Below are positions 47,376 through 59,700 of a DNA stretch of 64,000 nt, piece after piece; the stretch's first letter is position 1, and each line of letters begins with the position of its first letter. The DNA comes from Bolinopsis microptera (taxonomy: Eukaryota; Ctenophora; Tentaculata; Lobata; Bolinopsidae). Both the position numbers and the translations under genes were made by a program. Location of the stretch: positions 17,949,401 to 18,013,400 of the forward strand of contig NC_087082.1 in assembly GCF_026151205.1 (NCBI RefSeq), written 5' to 3'. A model generated the notes under the pieces. That model ran no database searches. It was not told the DNA's origin and worked only from the letters and a program-made list of their open reading frames with translations.

Positions 47376-48574
47376 TTATATCTTCTGTGCATGGTGGACG
47401 TTGGTATTGGATGTTCTTTTCCGTTGTATTTGTCCTAGTGAAGTTTCAGCTCCTAATTGAATATTTGACTTTAGGGATCGTTCATATAATATTCCTTGAG
47501 CCAGGAGGGGTTTTTGGAAAAGCTTATGCCTGAGTCATATGCTATGCAAGTGTAATTTCTACATAATTGTTTTTCGTAACGTGGTGGAGGAGGTGGTGTC
47601 TAAAATAATCAAAATATATGGCTTACGGACGATATGAACGATTTCTTGACTCTGATCTTATACTTATCTGAAACTGTAATTGTCGAATGCAATTTTTTAG
47701 GTGCATTTAATATTTTGACCGCACAAACTCGGTCAAGTATACTTGAACTTTATATAATTGTATGTCACATCTGCCACTGGGTAGTCAAGTTTTCGAAGCA
47801 CTGACCATTGTACTTCAAGTACTACTTGTAGTTGTTGTGCATTTGTAAAATTAAGTTGTAACTTTAAGTTAAGCCACAAAAATGTGTCTGTGATGAGAAC
47901 ATGTTGACAAGTGAAAAGATATGGAAATAGCATTTAAAAATTAAACCCCTTCGAAATTTATATTTTCTCCCATACGGGCACCTTCAAGCATAGGAGAAAA
48001 TGTGATCAGCTCACCACCAAAAACTCGAATAAACCTTGACTTTGAGTTTGGTAGTGGAGGATGAATGAAATTCTCGCTTATCGTAACCATGGAAATAAAA
48101 ACATAGCGAATAAGATTGGAATAAAATTGTCATTAAATAAATCGCTGCTATCTACTAAAAGGGTGTTGCCCAAACTTAACTGTCATTTCTTTTCTTATTT
48201 CTCTTTTAATTGTTATTCGAGACGACACGAGACGTAATGGAAAACTTACGAATAAGGTCGGAGCTAGGTAACAACATGTTGTTTTAGTGTTTACTCCGAT
48301 CTAGTGCACGTTTAATTGGTGTTTGGTACACTACTTTAAAGTAACCCGTCAAAATGTGAATTTCAATATCTCCCTTACCTTCATTATGGTTAAAGTTACC
48401 ACACAACAAATCGTGTCTATATAAGCTTCTGAATCAATATTTAATTAATTAATATTCAATCCCGGCTCCATATTGTATAATATTGCCACACCGCTACATG
48501 CAGGCAATTATAACCCCCGGTGAGAATGATCAGGCAGCAGTATGTACATATTAATCATGGGCTTCCTGATGGAG

Positions 48575-50207
48575 CTCACAGATTGTATAGATTGGTAACA
48601 TTGGTCGGTAGTACTTCATTCAGCACGTTGTATAGATTTGTAATGTTTGGTAGTACTTCATTCAGCACGCTGTATAGATTGGTAACATTGGTCGGTCGTA
48701 CTTCGTTCAGCACGCTGTATAGATTGGTAACATTGGTCGGTCGTACTTCGTTCAGCACGTTGTAAAGATTGGTAACATTGGTCGGTCGTACTTCATTCAG
48801 CACGTTGTAAAGATTGGTAACATTGGTCGGTCGTACTTCATTCAGCACGTTGTATAGATTGGTAACATTGGTCGGTCGTAACTCGTACTTCATTCAGCAC
48901 ACTGTATAGATTGGTAACATTGGTCGGTCGTAACTCGTACTTCATTCAGCACGCTGTATAGATTGGTAACATTGGTCGGTCGTACTTCATTCAGCACGCT
49001 GTATAGATTGGTAACATTGGTCGGTCGTACTCCATTCAGCACGTTGTATAGATTGGTAACATTGGTCGGTAGTACTTCATTCAGCACGCTGTATAGATTG
49101 GTAACATTGGTCGGTCGTACTTCATTCAGCACGCTGTATAGATTGGTAACATTGGTCGGTCGTACTTCATTCAGCACGTTGTATAGATTGGTAACATTGG
49201 TCGGTAGTACTTCGTTCAGCACGTTGTATAGATTGGTAACATTGGTCGGTAGTACTTCATTCAGCACGTTGTATAGATTGGTAACATTGGTCGGTAGTAC
49301 TTCATTCAGCACGCTGTATAGATTGGTAACATTGGTCGGTCGTACTTCATTCAGCACGCTGTATAGATTGGTAACATTGGTCGTAACTCGTACTTCATTC
49401 AGCACGCTGTATAGATTGGTAACATTGGTCGGTCGTACTTCATTCAGCACGTTGTATAGATTGGTAACATTGGTCGGTAGTACTTCGTTCAGCACGTTGT
49501 ATAGATTGGTAACATTGGTCGGTAGTACTTCATTCAGCACGTTGTATAGATTGGTAACATTGGTCGGTAGTACTTCATTCAGCACGCTGTATAGATTGGT
49601 AACATTGGTCGGTCGTACTTCATTCAGCACGCTGTATAGATTGGTAACATTGGTCGGTCGTACTTCGTTCAGCACGTTGTATAGATTGGTAACATTGGTC
49701 GGTAGTACTTCATTCAGCACGTTGTATAGATTGGTAACATTGGTCGGTCGTACTTCATTCAGCACGTTGTATAGATTTGTAATGTTTGGTAGTACTTCAT
49801 TCAGCACGCTGTATAGATTGGTAACATTGGTCAGTCGTACTTCATTCAGCACGCTGTATAGATTGGTAACATTGGTCGGTCGTACTTCATTCAGCACGTT
49901 GTATAGATTTGTAATGTTTGGTAGTACTTCATTCAGCACGCTGTATAGATTGGTAACATTGGTCAGTCGTACTTCATTCAGCACGCTGTATAGATTGGTA
50001 ACATTGGTCGGTCGTACTTCATTCAGCACGTTGTATAGATTTGTAATGTTTGGTAGTACTTCGTTCAGCACGTTGTATAGATTGGTAACATTGGTCGGTC
50101 GTACTTCATTCAGCACGCTGTATAGACTATAGATTTATAATGTTTGGTAGTACTTCATTCAGCACGCTGTATAGATTTGTAATGTTTGGTAGTACTTCAT
50201 TCAGCAA
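48575..50207. repeat. 45-bp minisatellite, about 36 units, right arm
   Basis: The unit includes TTGTATAGATTGGTAACATT and ACTTCATTCAGCACG. Some units are 42 bp (TTGTATAGATTTGTAATGTT) and a few have an inserted GTAACTCGTA stretch. Because 45 and 42 are multiples of three, long frames of LYNVLNEVRPTNVTN repeats are open on the minus strand and LYRLVTLVGRTSFST on the plus strand; I treat both as by-products, not genes. It ends beside a TTTG-rich run (GTTTGTTTGTTGTTTG). Confidence 0.95.
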
Positions 50208-51077
50208 GCTGTTGTTTGTTTGTTTGTTGTTTGTTTATAGAACATGTACCCAATCTCGTATCGGGAAATTATGACTAAACTCAATTCTAAATGTGAATAC
50301 GGATGGTACCTGCAAGTGTATATTCATTAAGCATTTAGATAAAGTTCTGTAAAACTGCATTAACAATTTCTAAAGTATTTTTAGTATTTACGATCGATAT
50401 CAGATTTCTATCACTACGTCTACATGCTTCCAAAATTTAAATCTCCAACTTTCTGCACAATGTACTGGAATGTTTGAAAAAAAAATTGTGATAAAGAAAT
50501 AAAATCAACGATTTAATTTTAGGTAAGTAATATTAATTCCTCGGTTTCTTAAGTCAGCTTTAAAGTCAGAGAATCAAAGTATGTAACGTCGATACCAAAC
50601 CGATTATTGACCGATGATAGCTAAGCTAAGTAGTTCTTTCCTAGTATAGTGTAACCCGTGCCTACTATACTGCCGGAACTTTATTAGTCCAAACACACCG
50701 CGTCATCGCAATTTAATTCTGAATCTGAGTGCCCCTCGTATATTTATAATAATACTTGATAGCCAATCTTGAGGTCCACTGTCAAATTACATAATCAGAT
50801 TACGTAATCAAAATTTTTTTAAACCTTCTAGAATGTAGAATAATGACAATTTGAAGATATTTTAATTTTAATTCAAATTCCACTCAATTTCACTTTGATA
50901 TTAGTGATAAAATTTAGGAATCTATCGGGTATCTGGCTGCTAAAGTAAGTAGTTGGGAAGGTGCTTAGCCGGATATCATAACAATGATTTCGGCTCATAA
51001 TGATCAGGGTAGCATGAAACGTAGAGAAAAGCGTTTTCCAGGGAAAAAAGTCAAAAAATGGGAGGGGGGTGGGTGGT

Positions 51078-51212
51078 TAGGCCATGATTACGTAATTTTG
51101 CTGTCAGGAGGGGGGGGGGGGGGGTGGTATTGATTATGGTTGATTACGGAGGGGGAGGGGTAAAAATTGCTAAAATATTGATTACGTAATATTATGTGAA
51201 CTACCCCTAACT
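51078..51212. mobile_element. MITE-like element, right-arm mate
   Basis: Reverse-complement counterpart of 41823-41957, with a G13-type run and terminal ACGTAATATTATGTGAAC. Confidence 0.6.
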
Positions 51213-52553
51213 CTAACCGTTGTCTTGATTAAGCCGCTCAGAAATTACACGCAAACGAACACACAAACACACATCTTGAGATTATTAGTATCAGAGTCAC
51301 ACTATATAGTAACACTGTTACACTTACATTCGTAATATATTGCAGCATCCCGCATGAGTTCCGCATGAGTCCCGTTAATTGAGTCCACATCCTTTCTTTG
51401 CTTTTTTCTGTTAGTGTTCTCTACTGAGTACAGGATTGTGATAATTGTCTAATTTTCTCTACGTCAAATTTAAACTCATTAATCTTCTCTCATTGTTTTT
51501 TAATTGAAGAGAGAGCGGAGATTTCTTATCATGAATACCTGGTTTTGTTTGTTGAAATCCTACCTGAGATTCAAAACGTGACGATATACTAAGGATTATA
51601 TTATTTCCGCCACGCTGATCCATTCCTGATACTGATTAGATAATAAAGGTTCTGCAATCTGCAATCTGCCAGGTATGATCTGCTCTTCGGGCTCTGTTTC
51701 TTAATAAGAACATGTGAAACAGAGCTCTGGTTACCCGGTAATGAGGTTGTTGGTAAGGTAATTTCTTTTTTAGCTCGATCAAACTTGCAGGGTATTCGCT
51801 TATCATTTCATTAAATTAGCTCTCTGCCGAATCGTGTTTCATCGAATCTCCTTCCAGTCCAAATTTTAACCAGGCCAGTCAAATATATTTTCCTGTGAAA
51901 TTCAATACCACAATATTTGGGCTGAATTCTGGGTCGGACTCGAAGGTTCCGTTTAGGTTATTTGTTATCTAGCAATGCTTATTGATATTTTGAGTTGCAG
52001 CATATGGAATGCTGGATTGTCTGTCTTTGAATGGGAAATTATCGATATGTCCATTTATATATTATTACGCGTTATGATTTATCTGATACTAATAAACTGT
52101 TGCTTTAAATGTGACCCGAATTTTATAATTTATAAGCGCTGATTTGATATATATGCGGATTCAAGATTTTATACCAAAGATTTTAATCCTATGATTGATA
52201 AAATCAGCGCTCTGACCGTTTAATTTTTGGCTCCCATAAGGCTCCCGTACTGTTTGTCTCAAATATTTCAGATATGTTTCAACCTGACTAATTACTTTAT
52301 TTCTCAACTTTATTACAGAAACCACTCGGTTCCACATGACTCACCCCGCGTCTCCCATTTTGTTTCCATCTTTTTGGCCAGGCCAGAGAAACCAATTCCT
52401 GACCTTATGACGTATTTTGTTGTACTATTTTCTTTACAAAAAACCGCAAAAATTGAGGTTCTAGTTCTACTTTATCTAAATTACAGGTAAAGTATTTCTT
52501 GCTGTATTAATGTATAGCGTTGACAAAACTATTGCCTATTATCTTTAGCCTTA

Positions 52554-52692
52554 GGGGCCATCTACTTAGGACGTCCGGCAAATAGGGAGGGGGGATGGTT
52601 TTGGTATTTCGGACAAATCCGGACATGGGGAGGGGGGTGGTTTCTGAAAATCCGGACGTCCGGAAATTGTGGCAAAATAAGTAGATGGCACC
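52554..52692. mobile_element. TTA-flanked MITE, internally deleted copy, right arm
   Basis: Counterpart of 39363-39703, with the same termini and the TTA direct repeats expected on this strand. About 200 bp of the interior is missing relative to the left-arm copy. Confidence 0.8.
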
Positions 52693-52782
52693 TTAATATG
52701 ACTTTATGAGTTACAAGGAAGCCTTTTGTCTCACGTCGGTGTGTGGCAGGCCCACAGCGTGGTGCTCCCACTAATTCGCTCG

Positions 52783-52990
52783 CCCAAATTACTCCTTACT
52801 CCTTACTCCTTACTCCTTACTCCTTACTCCTTACTCCTTACTCCTTACTCCTTACTCCTTACTCCTTACTCCTTACTCCTTACTCCTTACTCCTTACTCC
52901 TTACTCCTTACTCCTTACTCCTTACTCCTTACTCCTTACTCCTTACTCCTTACTCCTTACTCCTTACTCCTTACTCCTTACTCCTTACTC
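52783..52990. repeat. Heptamer array (TTACTCC)n, right arm
   Basis: About 29 uninterrupted copies, the reverse complement of the left-arm array, with the same flanks (GAGCTTTAATGGCCCT on one side). Confidence 0.95.
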
Positions 52991-53505
52991 TGAGCTTTAA
53001 TGGCCCTCAAATCAGCATGAAAAAATTAAAAATTAACCAAGGAATAAAAGTTTTAGTGCCCAACCAGTGGTGTCTTAAACTCGAATTAAATAGGTAATAA
53101 TAATTTTAGTCTCTTGAGTCTTGACACCACTTTGTCTTTAGGGTTAGACGGATTTAAAGCACCACGCATTTAACGTACTTTTAAAGCAAAATTGCGAGCT
53201 TTTCGTTGCCTCAAATATTTCATAATTCTTTAAATTTATTCCAAATAAAAAATATGCGCAATATACTAAAACTATGTAAATCTGTTCCCAGCTCATTTAA
53301 ATAGGATGATAATGATAGTGGCAGCTCATTATTACGTCAAAAGTACTTCAATAAAAGCTGAGTTGTACTACTCAAATATCACTACGTCTATACACTTACA
53401 GTGTATACACGTAATGACATATAATTATATACATTATACATGCATATACTAATCACAGTGCTGGCAAGCACGACCGTTGCATTTATTGTGGGTATACTAT
53501 GTTCC

Positions 53506-53577
53506 CCATTTACTATTATACCCCCTTTACTATTATACCCCCTTTACTATTATACCCCTTTTACTATTATACCCCCT
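53506..53577. repeat. 18-bp tandem repeat
   Basis: CCCCTTTACTATTATACC repeats about four times, directly before the GC-rich hairpins. Confidence 0.85.
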
Positions 53578-53602
53578 TTGGTACACGTTACAAGCCTCTT
53601 TT

Positions 53603-53660
53603 GTGCACGCGAAGCGTGCACTCCGGCCGGAGGCGGCGGCCGAAGGCCGCCGCCTCCGGC
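53603..53660. repeat. Two adjacent perfect hairpins with GAA loops
   Basis: Hairpin 1 (53603-53621) is GTGCACGC, GAA, GCGTGCAC. Hairpin 2 (53626-53660) has 16-bp perfect GC stems around GAA (CGGCGGCC, GAA, GGCCGCCG at the tip). Both tips have the form GC-GAA-GC or CC-GAA-GG. They form a GC island inside AT-rich DNA. Confidence 0.9.
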
Positions 53661-55062
53661 AGGAGTTTTCCAGGCATTAAGACTCATCGGAAGTCGTTCA
53701 GCAGATTTATTTTTAGTTCAAAACATTCTAATTTGATGTCAAAGAGGACAGGAATAAGAATAGTTATGTTCAGAATTTTAAGAAATTTGCATAAAATACT
53801 CGCCAGCACTGTTATACGAAATTCGGTAAAAAACCCAAAATCGCCATATTCAGGTGCCCTAAAAACCATGTTAAAATTGAGTTAGAGATCTGAAATTTTT
53901 CAGGGCGTCTAGACGTTGACCAAATTGACTGCAAAAAAAGTTTCAGGTTTCAGGAGCATCGGGAAATGGGTTTTCTAGAACCCCTGTTTTACGACAGATT
54001 GTCGGGACATATACATACAGATATACAGATATATATATTCAGGGATAGACGCTTTGCCAGTCAATTGTAGCCTGTATTTAAGTGTCCATAGATTCAAAAG
54101 TATAAAAGATACAGCCATTTCCGACCACAGGTCTTGCAAATAATTGTTTACACTTTAGTTTACATTGTATAAAAAATTTATTTGACGTCATAAACACCCC
54201 TTGATGACGTCATCAAGTTAACCGTTTTTAAAACTTGATTTTTGACAAAGTAATAACTTTTAAAATTAATTTTAACCCATTAAGGAGTAATTTTATTCAA
54301 AATCTGAGGAAATTTTCATCTTAGATAATTGTTCAAGCATTCTGAAAATCTACCGGAAAGTTTTTCTAGCTTGCTCCTTCATAAAGATATTTGTCATTAA
54401 AGTTTGTGCTTTTTTGAAGAATTATTTTATAAAAACGTCAATTTTGCGATTTAGTATTCTTTGGTGTTGGGCCATGCCTTGGGTTGTGGAGCTCAGTTCT
54501 GCTTCCTATAGGTATAAATTGTGCATTAGGCTAGTTTTAAAGTTGAAAATCGAAAAGATGCACACGTGGGGACACGCCCAAATTGATAGAAAATTGCTAA
54601 AATCACTGAAAATTGCTGTTTTCGTCATTTTCTGTCAACTTTAGAGTGCCGTTGTGATTACAGTTCTTCTTGAAATACTTTGAAACTTTGCATGCTTATC
54701 AAGCTATATATAAAACAATTACATGCAAAAATTTACGGCGATTCAATATTGGATGCGCATGCAACGTCCGCTCAAAGTTTGCACGTGCGAAAGGTGAGAA
54801 TTTTGCTCATTCGTGATTTCCAACAAATTCTGCTTTGCCACGACAGTTTAATGTCATTATATATGAATTTAATGTCAACTTGAATGAGTATTAAGTGGTA
54901 TATTCAGTCAGTGATGGACCGATATGCTTACCTAAACACAAGGAAATGTTTTTAAAGGAAAAATTTCGAAATCGTTGAAACTTCCTCCTTATTATAATGA
55001 AGATATCAGTTTATATTTCGACTTTATAAAGTACCCTGACATTATAATCAAAAAGAGATGAT

Positions 55063-55565
55063 ATTTTACCAAAACCCATAATCATGGGTAGAGTGGACCG
55101 CTGCCAGTGGCTCTCTTTCCCAAACAAAAGGAAATGATATTAATTTGATTGACCGTTCTCAAATGCAAAATGATACCGAGAATGAAATCGGTCGCTCGCT
55201 TTTCCCATTCATTTACAATTGTAATAGATTAAGAAGAACTACCCAAAGGCAGCTGTACTCGGCAATAAAGATTCAATAAACTTCAGCTAATGCAATAAGT
55301 GATAACTACCACCCTTACCCCGAAATACTAGGTATCGACCCGAACGCAACCCAAAGAGATTTTTACAGCATCTGATTGACATGTGATCAATCGAAAATTA
55401 TTACAATTCGTAAGCCGTGAATGAATGGGAAAAGCGAGCGACCGATTTCATTCTCGGTATCATTTTGCATTTGAGAACGGTCAATCAAATTAATATCATT
55501 TCCTTTTGTTTGGGAAAGAGAGCCACTGGCAGCGGTCCACTCTACCCATGATTATGGGTTTTGGT
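55063..55565. mobile_element. Foldback/TIR element with ~148-bp arms
   Basis: Arms 55063-55211 and 55418-55565 are near-perfect inverted copies, starting ACCAAAACCCATAATCATGG. The ~205-bp centre has no coding capacity. It forms the inner end of the right-arm insertion. Confidence 0.85.
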
Positions 55566-56324
55566 AAAATTTACATATAATATATGTGATAAATAATAGC
55601 TGTATCCCATGAGGATTCGCTTATGAAGGCATTGACCGTTATTAAGGCATTCACTGTCAAATGTACTCAATCTCGAGCTTTCACAATGATTTGCTGATCG
55701 TACTTGCTCTGTTCACTTCTGTGGGTTGTGGAGGGATCTGTTGTAAAATGTGGAGTGGAGAGATGTAGGGACTCCCTGCTAGAGTGTTAGATCTGCATTA
55801 TGGGTCGTCCTTCTTTGAACATAATTAGATGGTAAGTAGAACTAAAAGTATGAAGAGATCACCAGCTATAATGACCGTGAGGGTTGATGGTTTGTTAAAC
55901 TCGAACACAATAAGATTTATACATTATCATCTCTCAAAGTCAAAATTCTGTATGACATAGACTATTGTCAGAAAATTTGTATATCACACGCTCGCGGTAA
56001 TTCGGCAAACAAAGCATTCCATCTGGATCTGAGCATGGCGACAAAAACTGAATTTTCAAATGTACATTGTACACGACTACCTGTTTAGTGTTTAGTCGTT
56101 TAGGTTAAATGATACTATATTATTATTCGGACATCGTTTTGTATTCTAAACCGTATATAAATGTGGTTATTCGATCCGAACACTTAGACTTAGAGAACCT
56201 GAACTTCATGCTCTCACGTATCCTAGATGACCATTTATTGTGTTTAACTGTCAAATTTTCGAACTTTCTAGATGATTTTCCGGTTTCCCTTATGCCCTTC
56301 TCTAATATGGGAATTTAGAAAACG

Positions 56325-56351
56325 GGGGGGAGGGGGGGGGGGGGGGGGGGG
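56325..56351. repeat. G tract upstream of right peptidase gene
   Basis: Counterpart of the left-arm C tract, broken by one A. Homopolymer length here is unlikely to be exact. Confidence 0.75.
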
Positions 56352-56720
56352 TTGGCAGAAACGTAAATAAGTGAATAAGAAACCGTTTACCCTCGTACAT
56401 TGTGGGATCTAGTTATAGTTCTAAAAGTACAGTTAATTATACGTACAATTAGTTAATAGTTGTACGTCCTGGTCATTGTCAACCTCATACTCTCATACAT
56501 CTGTACAATCAATTCTTCTCCTTTTTGTTTTTACACCTGATTATACAGTAAAACTTTAATTTACCCACCTTTATTCAATAACTTTGTGTATCATACCGAC
56601 CAGAAAGTGTTGAACTGTTTTGTGTTCCCCGAATATTCTGGTTATAAGCTCGTTTCTAACCAGCACCTTCCCTGCTAAAGTATCGGATCAGGATCAAAGA
56701 GAACAGTAGTAGTACTGGTT

Positions 56721-59700
56721 ATGCTTCTGTTAGTGTGCCTGACGCTTCAAGCCCTGTTTCTTGGTTCATCTGCTCTCTGCGAAGGTAAGAAGCCGACTTA
56801 GGGCTGACTGTTAGCACGTGACTTAGGGCTGACTGTTAGCACGTGACTAAGGGCTGACTGTTAGCACGTGATTTTTGTGCTGTTGAGCATTATTTTGTAT
56901 TAGTTTAATTTTGACATCGTTAAAAAGATGCCTTTGTAATTATATCACCGTTAAATCAAAATCCTTTTTAAGGGTCATTACACTCATAGTTTATTTTACT
57001 ATTTCAGCAAAAACCCTCTATTTCAAAAACCCTCTATTTCAGGCTGCACAGAGCTGAATTTAGGAGACGCTGAAGAAAGCGGCCCGAAATACCTCCAGTG
57101 GGAAGATGTCTTTAACTTGACGCTCTCTCCAAAGTATGCAGGCATACACTGGGCCAAATCAGGTGAGACAACCTTCATGTCCATAGAAAGGGATGGGGTT
57201 TATATATATTTTTAAGATGACTCCGTGCTTGAAATTTACGAACCAAAGGACTCATTTCGAGGCAACCTTGCAATGCAATTCAAGTTGATTCATCACGTGT
57301 TACAATAATGTTTACTTTAATTGTCTCATAGAAGCAGGATTTTAATATAGTTTTGTGGATTTCAGGTCACGATGCTTATGAAGCAACTGAGGATGGTTTT
57401 TGGAGTATCAATGTGAAGACTGGGGAGAAATTAAAAAAGTACTTTGATATCAGAGAATTGGTAATCATTTTTAAAGATTATTTTGATATTAGATGTTTAT
57501 AGTTTTATCCTCTTGTGCACAATCTAACAGAAAATAAATTTATTTCTGAAAATGGTCTTTAATCAAATTCCTTTTTAAATCTCATACGTTTTACATTATT
57601 TTCGCAGCTGCAAATTAATACATTTACCGAGCTGAGCTCAATATGTTATCAGGGCGACAAGCTTGAAACTGGTTCGTAGTCCCTCAGTATACTGTATAGC
57701 CCAACTGCACGTTTCATTTGTTAATAGTTTAATGTTCTAAGTAATCCTATAAGCTTCCAGCATCTATCAGTTTCTTATCCACAGTTTGGAATGGACTTCG
57801 AAGTATCACCAGACGAGCAATACGCTATACTTTATCAAATAACAAAAGCAAAATATCGGCATTCTTTTTATGCTAATTACTGGCTTATAGACTTGTGAGT
57901 AGATTAATTTATAATAAAGATTACTTTTACTGTACATTGTATATATTGTGTTCAATCTATGTTTTGTTCATCTTGCTATCAACGGTTTTATTTGAAAATA
58001 AGATTTTACAATTCTAATTTTTTTCCAGAAATAACGAATCTGTCAATGGGTCTCGTCCAAACGTAACTGTTGATCCGACCGGAACCAACAATGTCCAATA
58101 TTGTGGTTTCACTAAAACTGGTCACACAGTGGTAAGTTGAAAACAGAACTAACTATAAGTTAAACCTTGAGTTAAACGGACCTTTGGCGATCAGCAATGA
58201 CTTTTAACCTACATTTTCCAACCATTCGATCCTAAATTGCTTGCCAGTCTTGGTGATTCATGATCAGAATCAACTCAGGTGATAGTAGCAGAGTTTGATG
58301 TGTACTCCAAGACAGATCCCATGGCAACAGGGGATGGGGCGTACACTAGACATACATCTGATGGGGAGGATAACGTTATCTTTAACGGAGTCCCTGACTG
58401 GGTCTACGAAGGTAAGTTATGTTCCCTAAGGTTCCCTAATCAGGTTCCTAAGGTTCACACCTCACAGAGTGGATGCTAAATTGATCTGTCAAGTGACCCC
58501 AACAAATTGAAAGTGACACCAGAATCTGTGAACGTAGATTGCTTCGTTATCACGGGAAGCAAATATAGGAATAAAACTTACCTATAACTTAACAACACAC
58601 TATTATTTCAGAGGAGGTTGTAGCGAGTTATTACAGTAATTATCCGTCACCCGACAGTCGGTTTATAGCCTTCAGTAAAACTAACGCTAAAGGAGTTCAA
58701 CACGTACGCTTCCCTATCTACGGAAAAGAGGACTACGCAACTATATTAGACTATGAGTATCCCAAGGTAATTTTACTATCGTGATAGGATTATCGATAGC
58801 GCGAGAAATCGAACTGGAATATTTCACGACCTCACACAAATAACTGGTGATGAGAAGACATTGCACATCTGATCCCCCTCTACCCAGGCTGGATACAAGA
58901 ACCCTACCATCCAGACCTACATGGCAGATCTACAGGACCCTGAGGGTGATATGGAGGCGTATCTGATACCCACCCCACAAGAGGTTCTGGATTGGGGAGA
59001 GCACTACCTTTACACTGTTTCTTGGGCTAACGAGTAAGTTTATATTTCCGTTTAAATTATTTTTTTAAGCGTTTGTGAAATTTTTGAATCCTACTTTCGT
59101 ATGACACATTAGTGTTAATTAACTCGATTGGGGCTTGAAGAAAAGTCAATAAAGAATTAACTTCTTAACATGAAATATGATGAATAACAATGACTAATTA
59201 ATAATAAGGATACCAGAAGTGTGTTAAAACAAAACACATCCACAGGAATACAGTCGTGTGTGAGTGGTGGAACAGACTACAAACAAAGATCTCATTTTAT
59301 CAGGTACATAGATATCATTCAACTTGATGCCTTTTATCTGCATTCTTTCGATTCCAAGGTTTTCTTTTTGAACTTTGGATAACATTCCTTAACCGATTTA
59401 TTTCAGTGTAATGCAGCAAGGGCAGATACCAGCTGTACGAAAATATTCGGCGAGGACAGCCACGAGGAGGGATGGCTGGATTGGTGGAAAACTCCTCATT
59501 GGTGAGGGAACCTGTTTTGAGGATTTTATAAGAAGCCTTTGATCTGGTTTTGATCATCATAAGCTTTTTTTCCAATTAGTTATTATATACCTTTTTATAA
59601 GATGGTAGAAATTTCGTCACCAAATGCAAACAATGTGAAAAAGACAACCAGTGAACAATTTCTTTGAATAAAGGCATCTAGTTTTCTTGGCTATAGCTGT

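Larger units (their letters stand above)
53457..55565. mobile_element. 2.1-kb insertion in right arm only
   Basis: The left arm reads straight through this point (ATATACTAAT next to TTACATATAATATATG when reverse-complemented, near 38190), while the right arm has 2.1 kb inserted between the same flanks. The first part holds an ~18-bp tandem repeat, two GAA-loop hairpins and AT-rich DNA without a convincing gene. The last 500 bp is an inverted-repeat element. It could be one composite element or nested insertions. No clear target duplication was found. Confidence 0.7.

Noticed and set aside
48890-50132. Long open frames of about 400 codons on both strands
   Set aside because: They are produced by the 45-bp minisatellite, whose unit is a multiple of three and lacks stops. 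Both strands are open at once, there is no non-repetitive flank, and the left arm has no equivalent gene.
57608-57675. Possible extra peptidase exon after exon 3
   Set aside because: Exons 3 and 4 join directly in phase to give the expected SPDEQY propeller motif. The candidate has a poor donor and breaks similarity to DPP4.
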